A DNA stretch of 64,000 nt from Phoronis australis (lineage: Eukaryota > Phoronida > Phoronidae): assembly GCA_002633005.1 (NCBI GenBank), contig NMRA01000173.1, forward strand, positions 573,295-637,294, written 5' to 3'. Shown here piece after piece: positions 54,591-64,000 of this stretch; positions within the stretch are counted from its first letter, which is position 1; every line of letters starts with the position of its first letter. Position numbers and translations under genes: made by a program. The notes under the pieces are model-generated. The model was not told the origin of the DNA and did no database searches. It worked only from the letters and a program-made list of their open reading frames with translations.

Positions 54591-57504
54591 TTTGAAGGAA
54601 AATTGAATATTGCTTCAAAAACGTGCATCGATTATTTTCTGACCAGTCATCTCACGCCGCTGTTGCAATAGTGAACCTGCAAATAAAAGAAACATTTAAA
54701 TATATTAACAGGGTGGGAAATTGTATTATCCGCGGTGTGATGACCCGTTACAGTTGAATATCTGTTTTATTGTAACTCCATTTAGCCCCACGGTGTTATG
54801 ATATATAAATACAATTGGTGTTCTGAAAAACCTCTGAAATAGATTTTCATACCAAAATAAATGTGGATTTAATGTCTACTGTAGTTCTGAACACGCTTGA
54901 AAAGTCAAAGCTCAATTCTAGAATTTTTGCTATTCCCGGAGATTATTCTACCTCAAGGTTTGTGACGAACCGTTTGTTGCAATAACAACGGTAAATAATG
55001 AAATGATTAAAGGAGTTGCGGATAACTATGGGTTTGTCATTTTTGACGACTCGAGATAATGTGAACGGGGCTGTTATTGCCTGGTTTCAGTTAGGTTTCA
55101 TTTGTTATAAATCAATCGCTAACCACATTTCCTTATAATCACACTTTGCCGACTATACCAGCACATTAAATGTGACCTGCGCTCATCGCACCCCACTGCG
55201 TTGGTCGGCTAGGCAGGATCTTGTCGCTTTTATTCATCACAATCTTCCTTTCGCCATCGATAACACTAGACAAATTCAATCACGGCTGCGGCCAATGAAT
55301 ATCTACGCTGCTCTCCCGGCAGACGCGGATTCTTTAAAAAATAGCTTGTTACTTGAATAAAAAGTTTGTTTACCTGAACGCCGCCGAGAACGCCTAAATT
55401 TATTTCTGGTCCATCAGTTCGGTCTGAAACACTCCCTTGTAAGAAAACTCGTAGAGCCTACAGTTGTCTTTTTCGGATGGTCACCTTCAGCGAAATGAAC
55501 CCGATGTTTACTTGAACAATTGTTGTGACTGGCCACCGAAAATCAACATGGATTAATGTCACCTATTATTTATGTGACCAGCTACAACATATGCGTCACG
55601 ACACTTCTATATTTTGCCTGAAATGCGCTGGCCCCTATCAATGCCCCACTCGACGTTAAGTCAACAAACCCTATGATGCCCTCGAGGAAACACGACAAAG
55701 GAATTTCTATAGCCTATAAAAAGATTCCCTGAATACCGTTTTGTCCATAATGTGTAGTGTTTTCTTGTTTACAGCGCACTTTGTGATTTCAAGAAAAGTC
55801 CGTTTGTTTTGCCACAAAGCAAATTGTTCCCGCAAATTTGTTTTCCACCCTGTCGTTTTGATGTTCATTACACGGTTGTATTTGCCTTAGTTTATGTCGC
55901 AACAGCTACGCAAACCTGTCGCCCGCATTAACCCTATCAAGCGATAATGCTCCACTGAACTCGTTGTACATCCCTCTTCAGTGTGTTAGTGCCCAAGGTG
56001 TTCAGAATATGAAGAAAACATCTGTTACGTTCACCTGCCTCGATGTCAGAAAGGCGCGTTAAAACGCGCCACGGCTGTTTTATTAACAAAGGTTTTACAT
56101 ATCGTACGCCTTCCGGTAAAGTAAAATCTGGACCTCGCCGCGTTTGCTCATTCTCATTGGGCTGTAATACACTTTTCAAATCCTTTTTATTTGAATACAC
56201 TTTTCAAATCTTTTTTATTCATTATTAACAAGTGAAGAATCTTGCTTAGACAAACTAGATGTATGCCAAATTGTTAACTCTAGAATGGGAAAGTTTGCGT
56301 CATGTTTACATTTATTTAAAGTTGCATTTCTCCCGGCTGTTTAGCTCAAAACCAAAATGGTACTGTGCCTTTTACTGTCCTTACATGTGTTTCATGATTT
56401 TTCTTACCGTGGTGAGATCCATTCGAATTCGCAACTGAAAGTTTGACCAACCCAACCCCAATACAGTCTCAGTGAAGCATTCTCTCGAGTCGCAGCGGGT
56501 CCCAAACGGAATCGTATAACGGTAAGGAATGCGAGATAAATTTTTATTAAAGTCGAAGGCCTAATTCAATTTTCCACAGCTAAACAGGGCGAAATGCATC
56601 TTTTTAAAGTTCAAAGTTCAACACCTTGCTTGGAGCTTATAATTGGTTATTAACTCGCTGACTATTTACGGCTTACTCGTCTCTTCACTGGTGCATTATA
56701 ACGTACTATAAATATAATTCACATCATTAATAGTATTATCACATCGCACAACAGTTTAGCTTCTATGGCTCTAGAACTAATTGGTTTGTAGACGATTTTT
56801 TGTAAAGTTCAAGGTAGTTTGTCACGTGACTGAAATCATGTTCAGTTCCATTTTAACAACAGCAATTATTGAAAAAATGAGATCACTTACACAGATGCTT
56901 TCAGTATTTATACAACTTGTGTATCTCATCAGGCAAGAAGATCTACAACCCTCTCCAAACCTCCAGATCTCCCGAATTGTACTATAACTCCCTCCTTCGG
57001 TCTGCCGGTACTGTTTCTCCTTGTTTGGACCTATGTTTATCTTACGCCGTCATATTTGCTGCCATTTCACATCACTCCATTTATGACAGTGTCGGCGCAT
57101 TAAGCACTCGTTACTGAGGCGTAGAGTTTCCTTTCTCCGTGACTACTCATTCAATATTTCAAAGGGCAGATGTCGATTTCATATAGGCGCTCTTTTGAAG
57201 TCTTCCTAGGTAAATGTCACCTGTGCGAAAATTGTCACGAGAAATGATGCGATTGAAGTGGCTCGATCCGTTAACATTAAAAAGTAATCTATTCGTTTTC
57301 TCATTCCCTTGGATCCAATAAACTTAAATTTACTAGAAATCTAGCTTTCGTGAAGTTTGTTTATATCGATATGCAACTAAAAGATTCTAACTTCACGCCC
57401 AAATAGTGATGAGTCAAACGCAGACTGTAATCTAGCTTTTCCCGGAAGATGTCTCAGTTGTCGACATGATTGAGTAATTGAGTCAAGGAACGTTACACAA
57501 CATA

Positions 57505-57797
57505 GGCGGATTTAGGTGGTGAGGGTACCCCCCCTTGGCTGACGCAAGCAAAATTAAACAGCAACAGCGTGAAGCGTGAGGAAATATAGAGTTCAATAAC
57601 TAGGACCGGTAGCGGATGTGGGGGAGGGGGGCTCAGATCCCTTTTTTAGTCCACCGATAGATTTCCTGAACGGAAGGTCCCCATCCCAACCCCCGCAACT
57701 TTCGGGCCCCTGTGCACATACAATCGCGCTTCGAGCTTTGTCCAATTCCCCGAGGCAACATGTTGGGGCCGCCGTTATGGTATATCCTAGATCTGCC
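57505..57797 (-). mobile_element. MITE, GGCGGAT-end family, copy 3
   Basis: It starts ggcggatttagg and ends cctagatctgcc. The interior aactttcgggcccctgtgca, then catacaatcgcgcttcg, closely matches copy 2 in the same orientation and copy 1 inverted. Confidence 0.8.
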
Positions 57798-60269
57798 ACG
57801 ACTGCACAATGCGGCGTACCATAGGGGGCTGGAGGCTATAGCCCCCATTTATTTCAGTGCTGCGCCGCCCATGCAATGCTTAAAGTCCCCCCCCCCCCNC
57901 CCATGCGCCTATGCCTGAAATTTGGATCGATCCATCCGTCTCATTGAGATGCTTCAGTAGCCGCATTCTTTTCCTGAGCTTCCACATGTATTCCTAATCT
58001 TAAACTCAATTTTCTGCTACATTTCGTCGTCTTTTGGGCGTCAAAAACAAATTTAAACTGGATATTAGAATTAACTTGCCAGCTAAATTGAAACTGGTGG
58101 CCTGGAAACGGATTTATATCACCTTTCAAGCGTACATTTTTTGCTGGTTTCTTGGTCCTACTGATTTTATTACAGCTTCCATCCCACAAAGGCTGAGTTT
58201 GAATCAGTGTCGCTGTGCTGCACTCCGCAAAACAGCCTTCGTTTTATATAGTTCTTTTACTTTCTTAATTTGTTCTGGTCTCAAATTGTTCCATGCACAC
58301 TCGGACAAGAATTAAAAGGTTTCTGATCTTAGAATGAACAAACATTGAGGGCATGCTCGGCGCATAAAGTGACGCCCCGTGACAAGCCCGGCAACTTGTT
58401 ATTGAACCAGCTGTCTTACGGCGAGAAAAATCTAGCCAAAACTACGTGCTCTCGTTGAAAACACGGAAATATCTCGCGAAGTCTTGCTCGGAGGTCCTAG
58501 TCTACCGTGGAAGGGCTGCGACTGCCGTAGACACATTCAACATTAGCTTGCACTTTGCGGCGAAAATTCATCGCTTTAGTGGAACAGAAACATTGAATTC
58601 ACTTCTATAATTTTAATGACAACTTAAAAACACTTCAACCTCAACGACCATTCACTTCTGTGTCTGGCATTTCGCTACGATAGGCTATATAGTAAGCTTC
58701 CTTGCCGCAAAACACTACTTTTCACTACATTTTCGCGTGATTTTGCAGTAGACCTAAGTAGGTCTTTTGAACACAGCACATTTCTCTCAGTTCGATCCCG
58801 AGGGTTGTGGTCGTATTACCTCTAGTAATGATCGAAGTACAAACGTTGCAGGGAAATTGGGATCTCATATCGCCATAACCCAGGGGCTGTGTTCCGTAGT
58901 TGCAAGAACCCTGCGTTCACTGGGTTAACTTCGCGTCCCGATGTCCACGGTGCCTCTACTGACACCCATTACTTGTTCTTAAACGCAAACCATTCAAAAG
59001 CAGTTTAAGCAGTGAAATTGACAAATAGGGCCCAGTCCATAGGATGTTTTTTGGTGACTGGGGTAAAACTTTCTCACCCGGCTGAGCCTGGATATTTGAG
59101 CGTAAACGCAGTTGGCACACAGTATCACGCAAGACCTCGAGAAAGATCGCCAGCCATTGAACGCGAAGCGCATGATCACACTAAGTTTTGTCGCGAGTTA
59201 CTTAGGTCAACGTAACGTAACCCATGCGTGCGTTCCGTAGAGCCAAGAATCTAGCAAAACACACACTGACTTGCGACGCTTTACCGCACGTGATCACATT
59301 AACTTCCTCAGCGAGATCCTTGTGTTTGATGTACTATAGTCTGAGAAACTATTGTGGCTGGCTAAAATTTTTAATGAATATTTTTATTAGCTCGTCTTTA
59401 TGGGGAAATTGAGTGCACGACTGTGTTGATTGTAAGTAGATGCAGGTATAGTCATGAAGTCAACACAGTGTAGACTCTTGAATACGTAGGCCTTAATCCG
59501 GTGTCAAAACATCGAACTGTGGTTTCACCGCGTGCAGTTGTGCAAAACATCTGACAAAACATACTGAAAGTGTTTACCAAAACATCAACTTTTCGTATAA
59601 GGAAACGAGTCTAAATTTTGACATGTGACCTCATACCCGCGGAAAGATACTTAGGTTGGGGGTTTAAAGATAGCGATTTATTGGTGTTGTGCTATTTACA
59701 AAACAACTCGAGATGTCTATACTAAACATCTGAACATAGTTGGGATACTGTCAGTGTACTAATGTGCATCATAAAAACCTAAAACTGTAATTAAACTGCT
59801 TCACAGATAAGGTTGCTCCAATAGCATGTGAACATCCTCTCAACTTAGGATTTTATCTTTAAGTTGGGGTGTGACACGATATTACTGTGGTGTTGTATCC
59901 CAGGTGATCTCAAGTGACCGGACGGCATTACTTAATTGCATTTTCAGTAGATCGATGGTCTTCTAGTAGAAAATTAAGATACAGAAAAGAGGCCAAAGTA
60001 TTTGAAATGGCGACAGTTTAGGGACACCAAAATCGGACTACACCCAAAGTTAAGGAGTAGCAGTGAACACGTTTGAGATCTGGGAAAGTAGCCTACTAAA
60101 CGCTTGTGATTAATAACATGTGTGATGAATGAGACGTCCTGCGAACCTTTTCAGTCCTATAAGCAAGCTTATTTTATAATACTGTTATTAAAAGGGGGGT
60201 TTTTATTTTCACAAAACATTACTAAATATGCATTTAATACTGCGGGCAGCAGGCGCACATGTTCAGGTG

Positions 60270-60440
60270 GCGGATCTGGGGGGGGGGGCAACCAGTGGCG
60301 AATTTAGAGGGGCCGGGCCATGTCCCCCCCTAAAATTCTCCCAGATTCCATTTGGAAGTTTGGGGGTGCGAATGTCTGACGGGCAAAATCCTGGCTAATA
60401 CTCTGCCCTGCGTACCCCTCCTTAACTCAAAATCCTGGAT
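60270..60440. mobile_element. Probable MITE, GGCGGAT-end family, diverged
   Basis: The left end is ggcggatctgg followed by a G run, and the right end is aaaatcctggatccgaac. It contains a second internal end-like phrase, agtggcgaatttagagg, at about 60295, so it may be two nested insertions. Confidence 0.5.
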
Positions 60441-61187
60441 CCGAACCAGGCAACCACAATTGGTTTCTAAGGAAATGTCCTCGTGAGCCAATAAACGTCA
60501 TGGTCATGGCACGCGGTGTATTTACATACTTAATGTCTTCGCAATGGGTGACCCGCTTGACTCGGTAAGTAAAATCAAAAAGATACAACGAGATACAAAA
60601 ACGATATCAACGCCCTTTATCGTGCAAATCTGTTTACATTAGCTAGTATTCACACCCGACCCCTAATCGGAATGTCTAATTCCCACTATTTGTCCAATTT
60701 ATCTATTCGCATTTGACAAGCACATGGGGCGCCGCATATTTTGCGAAGAATGCAGATTACCGTTCTAACTGTAACGTCTGACAGGGGACCTCTCTTTTAA
60801 TTATGTGGAAAAATGAATATACAACTCTCCATACCCTTGTAAACTATAGTTCATTAAATACAGGTAAATAACGCCAGACTTACTGGTTCACGGTTTTCCT
60901 ACGAGTCCATTACTAAGCTATACTGGTCGATATATTGACTGTATCTCTTCGTCGCTTAATAATTGTCTCATGTATTGACATATGCTATACATGGATCCAA
61001 ACCAATCAACTAGAGATAAATAGACTGGTAAATGAAACGGTATCAATCGACTTGAAATTACAAAAAAATGATCTTCTCAACCTTCTAAAACCCCAAAAAG
61101 TACTACTATGGTACTTGTTTTGGAAAGAGCGCTGCACAAGAAACCTGATTCGATCAAATGTATTTTACGAATTCTATGTACGTTTAC

Positions 61188-61320
61188 TTATTTTCAAGAC
61201 GATTATATCAATACCAACAATATGAATGTATAGTCCAGCAACACCAGCACAAGCAAATGTGATGAAGGTGGCGAAGGTATTTAACAGAATCTTACCAGTA
61301 CGACACCTCGTCATCACCAT
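61188..61320 (-). CDS. Possible first coding exon with one membrane segment
   Basis: An ATG at 61320 sits in a strong start context (accatgg). It opens a frame of 44 codons with one hydrophobic helix (ILLNTFATFITFACAGVAG, then LYIHIV) and could end at a GTAAAC donor at 61187. Codon third positions look gene-like. I find no downstream exon to join it to and do not recognise the family; without a partner it may be spurious. Confidence 0.25.
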
Positions 61321-63011
61321 GGTTCTGGTGTTCGGGACTTTCTCATCAATCTTCACAATAAACCACGCGTGATTTTAAAGTTCAGTTTACTTGCGTCGTG
61401 CTCGATGCGTATCAAACCCAGATAGGTAACGGCGTAGGTTACCCTGGGTAGTTTTGATACCCAGCGTGTGTTGCGTGCCGTATCTTATATTTCAATATCT
61501 CCACAAATGCGTCTCACGATTGTGTTAGTTTGAAGATGTGTCATCAACAGCTGTGCTTTTCACATCCTGAGTGATTTTTTACTTACTGGACTGCCGCTGT
61601 GGCTGCGCAAAATATGGTTGTTGCGACTAACTGTGAGGAACGGTTAAGGCCGGATCTGATCCCGTCAATTTGTTTCGTTCTGAGGAACCGCGGGTGCTAT
61701 TCGCAGACACTAAAATAGCTTTGCATGGCGAAACATTATCTGTCGAAACTTGAGTAAAAGCCAAAGGTCTGTAACTAACTCCCGAAAGCTAGTGCTTGAC
61801 TTTCCTGACTAAAGTCCACAAAACGAAAGCTCTAGCTCCCGCTTTTGCCCATAATTTATTTCTCAGCGACGTACTACCAATTCAAAAGAGATTCATGGGT
61901 TAAGTTTCAAAGCGAACTATTGGGCTTAGATCTCTGATTGATCTTTCTATCAGGCGTTTGTTTCATAAAAAATGAAAAATAACTAACATACAAGGTGTAG
62001 CAATTTAATTGTTAGCACATCACAGACTGGAAATAATTTATTCAATTATCCGTGGCAATCCTATTAACATCTAATGATTGAGAAAATATCTTTTTATGTT
62101 CGGCATATGTTCCGTGATGCACATGGATCATACATCAGTGAAACTGCTTCCAGAGATAAACATCAGATTTGGGTTCAAGTTGGCGAAATTGGTTACAATA
62201 CAAAGTACAGTCTCTCCGTCAAAAGGAATATCTGAGACAGCTCATGCGCCGACACTTTCTCTCCAATTCGCGAGGGTAGTGCTATTCCCGGAGTGGTGCG
62301 CCCTCGCCCTCCCTTAGTTGGTAAATCACTGAGCATTGGCGACATTCACATTTGGAATCACAGTGAACATAAGTTTATCAAACATTGCCTCCGAGCTTTT
62401 CCGCCTTTCATTCGTCATCCTCAACATCGCAAGCTCCCCTCACTCGGAAACTTGCTTCTCTGCTTGTCTCAACAGTTGTCTCACAAAGCGTCAGATTTGT
62501 TCACCCAAACACCCACTACACCCAGGCCTCTTTGATATACAAAATGTAAAACTTAAATCCCTGTTCACGCGAGAGGTTCGATATTTCACCGACTTGCCTG
62601 AACAGTTTTAAACTGTCACTGTTGGAAAATAATCCTCAGTTAGGGTCAATTTTTACGTTGTTCACGTGGGGTCATTTTTCACACGCAGGATCATTTTAAC
62701 GTTGAAAATGACCCTCAAAATTTAACGTTACACGACCCGGCTTTAAGATAAGGTGCCTATTTTTCCAAAATTGGCTTCAAAACTACGAAGTTCTACCCTT
62801 TCAAAATTCAAGCGAATTTCATTAGATGGCGGAGTCTGTCTGGACATGGACCGAATGGTGATCGTAGGGTATTGTTTTGAAGCTGAGGGTTAAAAAGAGA
62901 CTTTTCTAATCCTTGAAAATCAGTGGAATTGATGGGAATTGTAAGTCTTGATAAGTTGTGCAAATCATAATTTGCAGATATTACAAAAATATTGTATTGA
63001 AAACAGCACAA
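61321..63011. other. Spacer and 3' UTR of the speriolin-like gene
   Basis: It contains a small inverted repeat at about 61405-61470 (tatcaaacccag, ggtaac, gttacc and tttgatacccag). Frames at 62078-62611 on the plus strand have no domain and no splice context. Nothing else is recognised. Confidence 0.45.
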
Positions 63012-63854
63012 CTACCACATGAAAAACGGGCGACCATCTCTCCTTGATAGATACACCAAACAATCTAGCAGAATTAGCAAACTATTTCTCTCCGCTGGTG
63101 ACGCGTGTTTGTCCACCAAGTACCGGAGACAATCTTCAGAGTTCAGCTCCAGTGTTACATCCGGGTACTTGTCAGGAGCTACGTTCAGGAGGCCATATTT
63201 GTTGACCATCCGTATGGAGAAGTCGGCATGGTCCGGCAACCGGTAACCGTAGCGTCCTAGCGAGCAAAGTACCTCCGAATAACGCTGAGACAAGAGCTCC
63301 TAAGAGGAAACAAATCTTTTATTAAGCCTCAATAAACTCGCGTTCCGGCGAACAGACTTAATTTTGATCGTTTTATGTTTCAAAAGTAATGAATCGGCTG
63401 ACCGCGACTTTTTCTAGAAATCCATTTAATATTCAAAGTGAATAACTCTCACGCCAATATTCCCAAGAAATAGATTCACCACGATATGTTTAAAAGGTAT
63501 TTTTACAAGTTATCGTGTTCCATGTTTCTTAAAGAAAAAGTATCATAAACACGAAATAAGCATTTGTCTGCTGTGGGCGAGAGGTGGCGCAACTTGTTCA
63601 ACCTACCTTTTTCTTTTCGTCAACAGTCAGAGCGTCTGAGTCATAACTTTCTAGCCTTATCAAGTCTGGTATGCTGTTAATTGTGAATCCGTAAAACCGC
63701 CGTTTTGTTTTATTTACAGCTCCCGGTAATACGAAAATGTAGCTCAATATTCTTCTGTCCAACTGAAAAGCTATCTCCCCAAGGACACGCTTCTCAATTT
63801 TATCTCTTTTGCCTTTGCGACTGTCGTCTTTTCTTTCGGGCAAGAAGGAAGGCT
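63012..63854 (-). CDS. SPATC1L: Speriolin-like protein, C-terminal part
   Basis: Two exons are visible: 63854-63607 and 63299-63012 (stop TAG), joined in phase 0, giving the last 177 residues. The 5' part lies beyond the right edge; the upstream acceptor could instead be about 40 bases further out. The product is the speriolin C-terminal domain: [16 protein letters not shown], then [32 protein letters not shown] and the conserved ending [15 protein letters not shown]. Speriolin (SPATC1) is a spermatogenic centrosome protein reported to bind CDC20, and SPATC1L is its paralogue in vertebrates; which one an invertebrate copy corresponds to is undecided, so the symbol is provisional. The N-terminal coiled-coil part typical of speriolin is not in view. 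Confidence 0.85.
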
Positions 63855-64000
63855 CTGAAAGTATGAATGTTTTCATTTGCCTTGACCTGAACATTCAGAT
63901 TAAAACCATGCAGAATTTCGAAACGAAATCAAAGTTGATAAAATATTTCGCCGTTTTTTAAATAACACGATTGCTAAATGAACGGAAAATTTTTTGACAC

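Larger units (their letters stand above)
54677..61187. other. Large intergenic region, 5' of the SH3 gene
   Basis: It holds the SH3 gene's putative 5' UTR intron and first exon (to about 55374), two GGCGGAT-end MITEs (57505-57797 and 60270-60440) and a second N in a C run at 57899. An 87-codon minus-strand frame (56200-55937) has balanced amino-acid composition but no family I know. A CpG-richer stretch at about 58850-59320 could be a promoter or a decayed element. I find no exon that I can support. Confidence 0.45.

Noticed and set aside
57593-57918. Several overlapping frames on both strands
   Set aside because: They lie in a MITE copy and in a C run containing an N.

Overview
This is a eukaryotic window: AT-rich, with long introns, GT-AG splice sites and many tandem and foldback repeats. 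There are no prokaryotic features. The gene set (SGF29, RAD1, RWDD4, ADAT1, a TLCD3/FAM57-type protein, a speriolin-like protein, an EGF-repeat membrane protein) is animal. Proteins resemble vertebrate orthologues closely, with short introns-to-exon phases that join cleanly, which fits a slow-evolving marine invertebrate (hemichordate, lancelet or lophotrochozoan type). I cannot name the species from the sequence.

Layout, left to right. (1) 1196-4866 (+): the 3' end of a type I membrane protein with three visible EGF modules, one membrane segment and a 274-residue cytoplasmic tail; it begins before the window. (2) 6522-13806 (-): a complete five-exon TLC-domain gene of the TLCD3/FAM57 family. 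One of its introns carries an assembly seam: a single N at 8610 lies between two near-identical copies of about 0.86 kb. (3) 17552-24648 (+): SGF29, nine coding exons, 288 aa. (4) 26675-36183 (-): RAD1, eight coding exons, 286 aa. (5) 37818-42710 (+): RWDD4, six exons, 189 aa, divergent from RAD1. (6) 45369-52369 (+): ADAT1, nine exons, 508 aa, with the deaminase zinc ligands in place. (7) 52992-54590 (-): an unbroken 532-codon ORF with one N-terminal SH3 domain that I cannot assign to a named family. (8) 63012-63854 (-): the last two visible exons of a speriolin-like (SPATC1/SPATC1L) gene running off the right edge.

The genes do not form a pathway. RAD1 (9-1-1 checkpoint clamp), SGF29 (H3K4me reader of SAGA) and ADAT1 (tRNA A37-to-I deaminase) are nuclear or RNA housekeeping genes, and TLCD3 is a membrane lipid-metabolism protein. 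TLCD3/SGF29 and RAD1/RWDD4 are head-to-head pairs; SGF29/RAD1 and ADAT1/SH3 are tail-to-tail.

Most of the remaining sequence is repeats. I recognise a hAT-type MITE with an intact 8-bp target duplication, a five-copy MITE family with GGCGGAT-type ends, a two-copy perfect-hairpin element, a tRNA-derived SINE, several other foldback elements, and minisatellites in almost every long intron, plus an uninterrupted CTG run of about 80 bp in an RWDD4 intron. Coding models below were built by hand from reading frame, splice consensus and family resemblance; none was checked against transcripts or databases.
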